Position numbers and translations under genes: made by a program. Source: Sporothrix humicola (Eukaryota > Ascomycota > Sordariomycetes > Ophiostomatales > Ophiostomataceae). Taken from it: DNA of 64,000 nucleotides. Shown here piece by piece: positions 1 to 10,365 of the stretch. Location: NCBI GenBank assembly GCA_021396245.1, contig WNYE01000028.1:186001-250000 (forward strand), read 5' to 3'. Within the stretch, counting starts at the first letter, position 1. Each line of letters starts with the position of its first letter. Under the pieces are notes generated by a model, which saw only the letters and a program-made list of their open reading frames with translations, had not been told where the DNA came from and made no database searches.

Positions 1-2513
1 CAGAGACGTTGCCAACCAAAACTATCACAACCACAACCACAACAGACGGCGCGCGGAATCAGACTCGTCCAACGTGAAGAAGAACCGAGAGGCCCAAAGC
101 AACGGGCCACCACGAGGCAACTCCAAAGCCGCTTCTGACTCAAGCAAAGAGAAGTCCGGCGGCGGCGGTGGTGGCGGTGGCGGTGGAAACTTCAAGAACC
201 TCAAGGGCAACGGCAACAACGAAGACGACAGCAGCAGCAGCAGCAGCAGCAAGAAGAAGAGCAGCAGCGATAACAACAAGAGCGACAACAGTAAAAGCGA
301 CAGCAACAGCAAGAGCGACGACAACAGCAGCAGCAGCAACAACAGCAAGGGCAACAACAACGGTGGAAGCAGCAGCAGGGGTGGGAACAGCAACAGCAAT
401 AGCAATAGTAACAGCAACAGCAACAACAATGGAAGTAAGGGCAGTAGCAGCAGCACCAACAACGCTGGCACGCCCGACAACACGAACAACAACGGAAACG
501 GGAACGGCAGTGGAAGCAGCAACAACAACGGCAACAGCAACGGCAATGGGAATACGAATAACGCCGGCAGCGCAGCTACGACACCTGCTGTCATCAGCAG
601 CGGTGATGATGGGAGCAGTGACAGCAATGGTGCTCAACAGTTTTCTTCCGAGTCGATCGAGGCCACAGCAGCCCCGACAGACACACCAACAGATACCCCG
701 ACACCGGCAGCACCATCAACTACAGAAGCTCCCACCGTCGTTCTGACAACCTCGACCATTGTTGCAACCGGACCTGTACGTACAAGTAGTTGTCGCTGGC
801 ATATCTTATAAGAGTAAAATATACAGTTACTAACACAACCAAGGACGCCGTCGTGACGAGCTTTGTGCCGCTGATTACCACTGCAGCAACCGACGATGTC
901 ACAACCACCTCTCACAGAGGCTTCAACCCATTCGTTCCCTTTGGAACAAACTTCCCCGGCTTCCCAACGAGACCTACTGGGAAGAACGGCTCGGACGACA
1001 AGAAGCACAAGGGCGTGAACGGCACGACGACCGACGACAACAATGGGAACAACGGCAACAACAACAACAAGGGAAACAACAACAACAATAACAACAAGAA
1101 CAAGAACAACAACAAGTCACTGGATCCCACCGCCGAGCGGGCTTTGATCTCTGTTGGTTCTATTGGTATGTTTGACTCTTGAGGCTTGGTTATTACAATG
1201 TTATGCATAGCAAGATATTAACTTGACTAGGTGCTTTTATCGTCATCTGCTTTATCTTCTGGCTCGTCTGGCGAGCTTACAAGAAGCAGAAACAAAAGAA
1301 GATGCAACGCGGCACCGTTTCATCTTTCCCGTCTCACGATGGCCCTTTCACTGCCATTTCACGACTCCCTGGCCGCGTCTATGATCGTGTCGCCAACAAG
1401 ATTCCATTTGCCAGCAGACAGCGGAAGGCATGGCAGACTTTGGAAGAGACCAGCTCGTCAAAGTCTGGGCCCATGATGACCACCAACAACGTGGCACCTT
1501 CAGGAATGACTGGTGGTCCCAGCTACCCAGAAAAGGGTGCCGACACGTTACGGACGTTTGGTTTCGAAAGCGACCTGCCTCCCGCCCTCCCATCTCAAGT
1601 GTATTACTCCAGTGGCCTCGGTCTCGGCCTTCAGTTCCAGTCTCCAGAACAACAGCAGCAAGGCGTTGGCAACCTCGCCAGGGCTCCCAGTGGGCTTGTC
1701 CGTTCCAACTCGAAAGTCTCGGCCTTTACTCACAGCCCGGCCGGCTCGTTCAGCTCGTCGATTGTATCGGCACAGTCTGTGTTACCTGTAGGAGCTGCAC
1801 CTTACGGCGTCAACAACGGAGCCATAAACATGGTCCAGCCAACAGGCCCTGTCATGGTGGTCAACGAGGCAGGCCAACAATACCTGACCGACGATATTGG
1901 CAGTGCAGCGAGCACGATGCGTTCACGTATGCCGGACCCGTTCTACAACCAGTCCCAGCTGGCACGCCAGCCCTCCGATGCTTACGATCCGGCGCGGCGG
2001 CAAGTCAACCGTGCCTCGGAGTTGTCTTCCCTGTCATCCGGCTTTGGCGACGGTGATATTCCGATGCTGGCATCGGATCTGCAACAGGCACAGGCCGACC
2101 GGCTACCCATGGCCGCAGCCCAGCGCCCCGCGCGGGATCCGTCGGGCCCGCCTCTTTCAAACTCAGCAGGCGCTGCTGGGCGGTTCTCGTGGATGCGTAA
2201 GCAGCGCATGAGCCGTGATCGTGACACAGTCTACACGCAATCGAGTGAAGATCAGCCGGCAAAATTCCGGTCTGTCAACTCGTGGGTCAACCAGCAGACG
2301 GGCCGTGTGCGGCGCGGCCAGGCCAGCATTGACACGACTACGAGCGCCTCTTCGGGTGTCATCCCCGGTGGCGATATGGCCGTGATGACTGGCAACGAGC
2401 CCGGAATTCCACACCCGATGCCCGAGGAGCAGCGGTTGACGATGATGATGGACGATGGTGAAGAGCCGCGGCGGCCAGACACAGTCCCGGCTATTCAGAT
2501 GGCGTACAAGTGA
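1..2513 (+). CDS. Ser/Asn-rich single-pass membrane protein, 5'-truncated by the window edge
   Basis: The gene is open from the first bases of the window, so its start lies outside. I join three exons: 1-775, 844-1165 and 1231-2513, with introns 776-843 (phase 0, GTACGT, ACTAAC branch) and 1166-1230 (phase 1, GTATGT). The N-terminal part is a long Ser/Asn/Gly tract built from AGC/AAC triplets, then a Thr/Pro/Ala-rich stretch and a second Asn/Gly tract; such regions are usually O-glycosylated and extracellular. Exon 3 opens with a hydrophobic segment (about GAFIVICFIFWLVW) followed by a Lys/Arg/Gln-rich stop-transfer sequence and about 400 residues of Ser/Pro/Gln-rich probable cytoplasmic tail. 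This layout resembles fungal cell-wall stress sensors of the Mid2/Wsc kind, but I see no diagnostic domain, so the sensor role is inference. It is convergent with the RRM gene. Confidence 0.8.
226..560. repeat. AGC/AAC triplet-rich simple sequence inside the membrane-protein exon
   Basis: Imperfect CAG/AAC triplets encode alternating Ser/Asn runs. The composition keeps other frames open on both strands (poly-Leu on the minus strand, Thr/Ala-rich on plus); these are shadows. A shorter AAC-rich copy lies at about 1038-1117 in exon 2. Confidence 0.85.
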
Positions 2514-3355
2514 TAGGAGAAGGTGTGCGCACCAGGCGTCCGAAATCGATTTCAAAAATATCTTTTTCAAATAATATAATTCGTCTAGCTTCACAGAAGC
2601 GACGTCTTTTCATACATTCATTTACTCTCCTGTATTTTTTCTTATTTTTTTCTTTGTCCTATTTTTTTTTCTTCTTTTCTCATCTTCTTTAAACATTTGC
2701 TACCCGGCAGCATTTTGGAGTTTGGAGACAGGTTTGGGGCGGCGTTTGGTGTTTCGACAAGGGTCGCTTTTCTTTCTTTTTCTCGTCTCTCACATTTCTC
2801 AAACACTACTCTTTTCTCTCATTTTTATCACCTGTCTATATATCATTCTCTTTTTCTTCTTTTCATTCCCTTTTCCCTCTGAGCCTGGTGCTCAAGGAAA
2901 TCTATATTTACAGCAAGCGGTGGCTTTCGTGGTGACTGTTTTGGAGGATATACCATAGCCTGCAATCAATTAATGAACAATGAATATCAATACAGCTTTT
3001 CAAAAATGATACTGATTCTAATGTCTTGGGAGTTTTCATTCCTGCTTGCCACTTATTTTTTCAATTAAAAAGGAGTTGGTTTGAAAGGAGACGGTTTGAA
3101 ATTAAGACTTTTTTTTCGATTTTATTGGTAACGAAATTACAATTTCTGTAATGCAAAAATAAAATAAAAAAACCGAGGGGGAAAGTAACTAAGTAAATAA
3201 ACCTGCACTTAAATCAAATAAAGTCAAGAATACCAACATCTTCTCAAATCGCAAAATAGCAGAAAGCAAAATTAAGACCCAGCAAGAAAAGTGAAGTAGA
3301 AATCATAAAATACCAAGAAATCAAACACGAAACACCCCTATTGCCCCCTCGGGTA
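2514..3355. other. Convergent intergenic region with 3' ends of two genes
   Basis: The left part (2580-2900) is strongly T/C-rich and the right part (3060-3240) is A/T-rich with several AATAAA-like words. It is best read as the 3' untranslated regions and poly(A) zones of the two converging genes. I see no coding sequence. Confidence 0.6.
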
Positions 3356-4922
3356 TCACTTTCTGTGCTTGTTCTTGCGGTCGCGGGTCTTGGACTCCTC
3401 GACGGCCTTCTTGACATGGCCATAGACTGACTTTCCGTCAACAACAAGGTTGTGCGACTTGTCACGCTTTGTCTTGAGCTCGTCTTTGCCCTTGGAGCCA
3501 GAGCCAGAGCCGGCACAGCTGCCGTTATCTTCGTACGATCCGAGGTCACCAGTGCCGGTATTGATGTTGGCAGGGTCTGCAATGGCCGTTGCATCGCTAC
3601 CAGAGGACGACGCGCCATAGGGCGTCAAGTACGACGCAGTCGACGATGGCGATCCGCGGGCTGGGAGAACCATTTCTGTGGCCAGCCGCGCTTCGATAGT
3701 GAGACCCAGCAACTCGGTCTTGTCCAGATGACCGACGGCAGCAACGGCATCGCTGTGCGTGTTGAACAAGAGGAAGGCATGCTGACGGCCGGAGCTGGAG
3801 CTAGAGCTGGAGCTGGAGGTACTCGACGAAGACGATGACTTGCGTGGGAAACGCACGTCCTCTTGGAGCATGTGCCGGCCGCCCACGGCCGCGAGCAAGT
3901 ACGACTCGAGGTCTTTGGTGCTGGCGTGCCGCGAGAGATTCTTGACAACGACCTTGACGGTCTGGGGCACCTCTTCCCCGTGCCCGTAGCCGCCGTAGCC
4001 GTAGCCGTAGCCGGCATCTTGGTGGATATGACCACTCCCCGATGGGTATTGAGTTTGCGTATGCGCGTACCACGAACCGGCGCCGTTGCCAGCACCTCCG
4101 TACTGGACAGAGCTCGGGTCCATGGCCACCACGGTCAGCGAGACTGGCTCAGGAGGGTACTGGTATCCCGAAGAAGACGAGGCACGGCTGCTGTAGCCAG
4201 AGTCATAGCTGTAGCAGGCGCCGAAATCGTCGAGCGAAGCGCTCCCACCAGCGGGGTCAGTATAATAACCGTAGGCAAGGCCGGCTGCGGACCTGGTGTA
4301 GGGAGAGGAGTTTGGCGTGGGTGCGCCGCGTGTTGAAGCCGATGAAGACGGATGACCCGCCGATCGAGACTTCTTCTGCTCCCAAATATAAACGGGGTTG
4401 TTGTGGTTGTCTGCGGAGGCTGACAGGATGTGTCCGTTATGGTTATAGCCATTCAGTTTGTCTGCCAAAAATAAGGAAGGAGAATAGTGTGAGTGGACTG
4501 ATGCAAATGTGACCTGTAGTTTTATCGCGGGATCTCGATATATCGGGGGAAATTAGAGAACTGACCGTAGACTTTGAAAAAATCTTCCTGGGTGTTCGTT
4601 CGCACCCAGCCTTCGAGAGTGTTGGCATTGATGAAGGTCTTTTCGACAGTTGCAATGGCGCGGCAGATAGTCTTGAGGTCGGCGAAGGTCATGCCAGGCG
4701 GCAACTGCCGGGGTAGCAATGACAAACATCTGGGTCAGCCGTAGTTCGTCGATAATGAAGGGACGATGTGTAAATGTGTTGATATATGCAATGAGTTCTG
4801 CATGTCGGATAAGGGATGGAGGCGCTCTCACTTACGTTTGTGACCAAGACGTAATACTTGCCGGATACCGTACCCGACTCCACGGCCTGCTGCACCAGCT
4901 CGTGTCTGCTTGTCTGGTTCAT
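3356..4922 (-). CDS. Two-RRM RNA-binding protein
   Basis: Three exons on the minus strand: 4922-4836, 4704-4566 and 4461-3356 (introns 4835-4705 phase 0 and 4565-4462 phase 1), giving 443 residues. Joining exons 1, 2 and 3 rebuilds a complete first RNA-recognition motif at about residues 22-98, with an RNP2-like YYVLVTNLP and a later EGWVRTNTQEDFFKVY segment. The motif is split over all three exons, which supports the junctions. A second RRM-like region lies at about 243-337 (VKVVVKNLS ... HAFLLFNTHSDAVAAV) and carries a Ser run near 284-300. Between them is a Tyr/Gly/Ser-rich linker, and the tail is basic. The family role (mRNA binding) follows from the RRMs; the specific target is unknown. 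The upstream region has a TATA-like ATATAAATAT at about 5159-5170. Confidence 0.85.
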
Positions 4923-7605
4923 GATTCGACCTGGTTTTCTCTCTCTTTCGGATAAGGAGTATCAAATTGCGTGCTATTGAAGATCGGGAAGTGTTGAAGA
5001 AAACCAGAACCAATGTGATAAAGATTTCTTGTAGGGTATCGACTGTTTGGGAACCGCACGAAAATGGAGGGCAAAAAGGGAAACGAAAACAGAAAGGATG
5101 TGCCTCCAGGATGTACTTTGATATCTCCTTTGAGAATCGAATAAACAGGATGAAGCCCTCATATAAATATCCAGAAAATCCTGCAAGGGCTCCGAGGCTA
5201 TGCTTTCGCTTTGGGAAGGCAAAAGTCGATCCCCTCAGTGCCCATTTCGGTGATATTTCCACACGATGGCCATACCCAACGCTTCTGGATGTCCTTTGAG
5301 TACATTGTTCCCTGGCGGAAAGCCTTGCAAAGCTGGCGGACTGTGGCAAGGTGCCCTCCACTCCATCAAAGAGGGAAGAACAGGGACACCCACATGTGCC
5401 AGACGTAACGACACATCATTTTCCTCTCCCATTTTCTTTTTCTTTCTTTGCTTTCTTTCCTGTCTGTCCTGTATTCTGCCAGGGTGTATTGAGGATGTGG
5501 ATGTGCAAACGGCCTTGACGCCCACACATGACCCTCCCCCACGACGACACGTAGACTCTTGGACACCAGGCAGGCTGCTTGAGAAATTGGAATTACAACC
5601 TAAGCGAAGGCGACCGAGGAAAATAAGGAAATGTTATCACAGCATATTTCCTCGGAAGAGCTATGGTGTTGTGATATTTTTTTGATTTTTTTTTTCTTCA
5701 AGAATCCCGGCCCGGTCCCAGAAGCCGAAGGTGCTCCGCTCCGGATAACAAACGGCATCATCTTGGTGCGTTTTTTGCTTCAGGCATGAGGTAGGTCGAC
5801 TAAAGTTTCGTTTGCCGTTTTGGTACTCTGAGCGCGACCGCACCAGGTGCGGACCGCCTGGGCGGCTGTGAGTGGACAGGACCATCAGATGCGCATGCAT
5901 GAAAGAGGTGTGCTGGGCATTTTGTGGGCGCCTATACGAACAATTTTCTGCAACAGGATGCATCAAGGCTCGAGCTGACCTTTTAAAATTGGCCATAAAA
6001 GACGAGGTGGCCGAGATGGTGGTGCAATGTTGTGGGAAGGATGGGAGAAATGAACATAAAATGAACAAAAAAAAGAAAAAGAAAAGAAAGTGCAGCTGTA
6101 GTCTGCTGTCAGACTTGCATGTTCGTTTCTAGACATGACGGCGCAATGATGCCTGTCAACAAATGTCATGCAGGCGTCCGGGCGGTGGCTTCTTGGGATT
6201 GTAAAATTGTCAACAATTGCAAGTTGCGCCGAATTGGATGCAAACTTCAGATTGTTGTCCATAGTACCCTTGCCAAATTCCATGATGGCCCCCAATTATC
6301 ACAGGAGCTAGGCTTGGAGCGGTATGTAAGTGGTCGCATATGTCTTGCTGGGTTGAGCAGTTGAGCAGCCATGCATGTGGCTTGTAGAAGTAGCAACAAA
6401 GGTGGGGGCTGTTCTTTTGTTCGTTCTTTCTCACGTCGTATTGTGATGTAGTAAACCGTTACACAGCATATCAATAGACATGAGCTCGACAAACGGAACA
6501 CTCGAGGTTTCGGCGTTGTCTTATTTATTATTAGCAGTGACAGTGATGAAGTTTTGCGAGATCAGTGTTGCAGTGATAGCTTTTGACTGTATTGAAATGC
6601 GCGTAACCCTGGCTTTCTGCACTTGGGACGGTCTTTTGTTTAATTCGCAATTTATTGTGCAAAGCTCGAGGAAAGTCGTAAATTTTGACCGGCATTGACA
6701 GGATACAATGAAAATGCACATCTCTGCAACGTATCGGGGCTTAGGGTGACGCGGCAATGCTGACCCGGGCTAACATCTGGTCTTTTTCTCGCAGAAATCG
6801 AGATACGTCCAGGAACATTCGCAGAGAATACCCGCAGGAAGGTCTGCTTAAACTTTCCGTTTGCTTCATGTCATGGGATTGACAGCTGGCACCTGCTGCT
6901 TGGTCGATCCTTGGCACACACTTGCATGCCTCCACACTTCCTTTTAAGGATGTCGGGCGCTAGGAACGGGCCTGAGAACAATAGAAACCTCTGGTGGTCT
7001 CCCTTCCACCCCAGCATGAGAGGGCGGGCTGTCATAATGTGGTCATATTATGGTTCGCGCTTTATGCGGCTCGGGCCATGGGCAGGGTCATAATATCAGT
7101 GCAATCCTGTTCCTTTGGGTTCATTCTCTTCGAAGTGAACTGGGAAGAATCTGTGCTGAAGTGCCGACAACTTGGTACGCCGTAGTAACCAAGATTGGCC
7201 AAAGTGTGGAATGTGAGACGTTAGCTTTTGCTAACTTTCGCAGAGGTGTGTCTGTCTTTGGGCATGAGAGTGTGCGAATTTGTTGAACAGGCTCCCTGGA
7301 TGATAGTACATTGTTTGTCATGATCATGATTGTGGTCATGCTCTTTGCTCTATATTTGAAATGATCTAGTATGCATACGAACCATTCCAAAAGAGACTGC
7401 GGCTTCATTCGACACGCTGTATGGCGGTGTGCTACACCAACGGCTCATTACTGCGTTTTGTTCGGTTGACAAAGGGAAGGCGGGAACAAGCTTCCGGTCG
7501 TAAGAAGTTCTCCTGGGACCTCCCCGGTTGGCCGAACCTGTCCAGGAAGGTGTGCTGGGCAGAGCAGAGGAAGCCGAGAGGGCGGGGAGACGGAAGACGA
7601 AGTGC
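4923..7605. other. Intergenic region, no gene seen
   Basis: This is the upstream region of the RRM gene and the downstream region of the WD40 gene. Short open frames occur on both strands but none shows a domain, a credible splice chain or steady codon composition. A pyrimidine-rich block lies at about 5415-5480. Confidence 0.5.
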
Positions 7606-9551
7606 TTAGTCGTCTCTTTTGTAATGGAAGGTATCATCCAGCTCGCTGGCACCCTCAATGTCCACCCCTGCCGGCACCAGCTCCAGAGGTGACTCTTCTC
7701 TACCACGCTCCTCGAGGGACCATTGTCTACCGGCTAAGAATGTAGGCAATGCCGGCGCTTCTGCTTCTGGCCATGGCACAGAATCGGTTGCCTTGTATTC
7801 GTGATGGTCACCCTCGTCGAGGGCAGCAAGAGAAAACTCATTTCCATCGGAGTAAAACAATGATGGAGGGATGCTTTCCATGTTTAGCCAGGAGGGCCGA
7901 TACTTCCCGATTGGGGCGGTCCCCGGAGGAAGATGACTCTCATTGGCTATGATGGGATAATATCTTGAGAAGTCGGCCACCTGAGGAGGCCCATCTTTGA
8001 GGGGGTTCCAGACCACGCCCAGTCCTCGGTGTTTGTCACCGTCGCATGTGATGAGCAAGGCTTTGGGTGTAGAAGGATGCCATACTGCAGAAGATACGTT
8101 TGCATGGAGCATAAGGACGCTGCATAGTTGTGCGGTTTCCACACTCCATATCCAGACGGTGGTGGGTGCATCTTCTAAACGAGTGGCGAGAAGCATAGAG
8201 GAGGAGTCAAAGGCCAGAAGAGTGCATCCTGATGACACTCCACTTGCATCAGTGCTGGCCGAAGACGAGCGTCCCGGGGGAGATACATCCATCGTCGCCT
8301 CGATGAAACTGTGGCCTATTTCGGCGATGGTAGAGGGGCCAATTTGCTCTTGCCAAATCTGTGCACAACACGACGGGTCAGTATTTCCATAGATTGACTC
8401 TCAAACTATTTGGAATCGAACGAGGCCTTACCTTTGAAGTCACGCTCGTATGGGGTCTGAGGGAAGAAGGGTGAACAAGGCGCTGGGATGTGGTGATTGG
8501 CAGCATGTCAATAAGACGAACAGTGCGTGAGGCATCACCGACTGCCAAGATACGGGCGTTTGCTGAAAACTGCACAAGCCTGACGCCTGACCCAAGAAGC
8601 TCGTCAACAGCTGGCACGCCAACGTGGGGGTCGGCCGCAGACGCAAAATGGCCACCGTCATGATGATCATCGTCGTTTGCTTGTTGGGTGGCGATCCCAT
8701 TGGCGACACCTGTCCAAGTCTTGAAAAGATGGCCATCGGGGGTATAGAACAGGATTTTGCGACCGTGTGCAGGCGACTCCCACACTGCCAGCCAGCGACC
8801 ATCAGGACTCCAGACAAGTCCCTGAGCGTCAATGGTGTCGGGGGCCCATGACGCAATGGGAGTCGAGGACACCGGATCGTGGACACTGACCCAGTCCTTG
8901 CCCGCCGTGCGAGTCAAGAGGGCAAGATGGCCACTATCTGGCCGGAATGAAAAGCCACGGCTGCAGACAGAAGGCGAGCTGAAGAGCTTCGGGTTCTGGA
9001 CCTCGACAGTCTTGCCTGTTTTCAGGTCGAACACGGCAAACTTGATGCCATATGCCGAGCAGAGGTAAATGCGGTCATCGGACGGCCCGAAGCCAACATA
9101 CGTAGGCTTGGCCACGACAGGTAGTGATGGGTTCCGAATCACAGCGCGAAATGGCTTGTCAACGTTGCCAGTCACGGCCAAAACTTCAGCTACTAGAATC
9201 TGATCTGACGTGGCCACCAGGACGCGCTGCGAGGACGGCGACCACTGGAAGCTGACGACAGCCGAGACTGACAGGTCTGCTGGCAGCTCCACCACGTCGG
9301 CAAACTCCTCGAGGCGGTCTACAGTCTGAACATGGACACCTGCTGGCAGGAGAGTGGCCACAAACTGGCCGTCTGGACTCGGCAGACAATGCGAGGATGC
9401 TGGCGTACGCGTTAGTTACACGATAATGTCCCTTGATGTGACACGTATAGGTGACGGGGCGGTGTGTGACGGCTCGCGAAAGGCCATTGTTCTCGGACAT
9501 TGAGGCTGAAAGGGGCGATGTCGTACCTTTGAATTTTTGTGAGAAGCGCAT
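7606..9551 (-). CDS. WD40-repeat protein of the WRAP73/WDR8 family
   Basis: Three exons: 9551-9527 (25 bp), 9399-8432 and 8358-7606, with introns 9526-9400 (phase 1) and 8431-8359 (phase 0); the product is 581 residues. The short first exon encodes MRFSQKFK and joins to an S-P-D-G-Q-F-V-A-T blade start, the N-terminal pattern of WDR8/WRAP73. Further blade signatures are visible: a GFGPSDDRIYLCSAYG segment, VWSPDGRWLAVWESP, FYTPDGHLFKTW and a late VWIWSVETAQL. Known family members act at the spindle pole body or centrosome with an Msd1/SSX2IP partner to anchor microtubules, so a spindle-pole role is expected. A His/Asp-rich insertion sits near the middle. It is longer than the human protein (about 460 residues) because of the C-terminal tail. 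It diverges from the MoaA-MoaC gene. Confidence 0.88.
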
Positions 9552-10365
9552 GGTGCTTGCAGGAGAGCGGGGTGATGTTGGAGAAAATTGAGTTTTGCTT
9601 GACGCGTCGTGCACAGGATGTGCTTGGGTGCACTGTGTTTTTGTCGTACAGCTCGCAGTGATGGATCACGTTCCACCCGTGCTGAATATATTTCTTGGTG
9701 ATGTCAATTTGAAAGACGATCCGGACTTGTGGGGTTCAGGGGTAACTTTTGTTTACGCTTCACACCTTTGTTCCTGCCAAAAGAAGCCTTTCGTGGGGTT
9801 GTGCAGAACGTGCCTTCCTGTGTTTACCAATTGCCATATTAGGACTAGCGCATACAGACCCCACCAGATTCACCGTGCGACCGAACCAGCTAACCCACTG
9901 TAATTCTGCACTGAAATAAGGTCTACTGCCAGTATTGGCGAAGGATGCAGACCGGGAAAGAGGTCATCGAGTCGAGCACTTTCCGTGCATCAGGCTTTGC
10001 GATGCACCTTCCTTGACATCTTTTCGTAATTTTTTTGAGCCCAGATAGGTGCTCCCGCTTGAAAGGCAGGAACGAATGATTGCCAAGCCGTATTGTTTTG
10101 GAGTTTGCCACTGTACCTGATGAGTAATTCTGACATGTGGTTCGCCAACTTCCCCATATTATTACTGAACATATCTCCGCGGTGAGAGCGGAGGTGGCCG
10201 ACAACCTCAACTCTTCCGCAGACAATTGAAAAAGCAAAGCCCGTGATGGAGACGACCGATTTTGGGTAAAACATACAACAATCTGGCATCCGGCGCACAT
10301 TCACAGACTCTACCCTGTCTTTGCACGCGACCGTCATTTGCTAGAACACAACACAAAACACATCA
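9552..10365. promoter_or_regulatory. Divergent promoter region between the WD40 gene and the MoaA-MoaC gene
   Basis: These 814 bp lie between two start codons on opposite strands and must hold both promoters. I see no clear TATA box. A 115-codon minus-strand frame at 9990-10337 starts only 28 bp from the MoaA-MoaC start and shows no recognisable domain; I do not call it a gene. Confidence 0.5.

Noticed and set aside
25..637. Long minus-strand frames rich in Leu or Ala/Val opposite the Ser/Asn repeat
   Set aside because: They are shadows of AGC/AAC triplets; the plus-strand frame continues through two good introns to a transmembrane segment.
9990..10337. 115-codon minus-strand frame just upstream of the MoaA-MoaC start
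   Set aside because: It starts 28 bp from the divergent start codon, has no recognisable domain and no splice chain.
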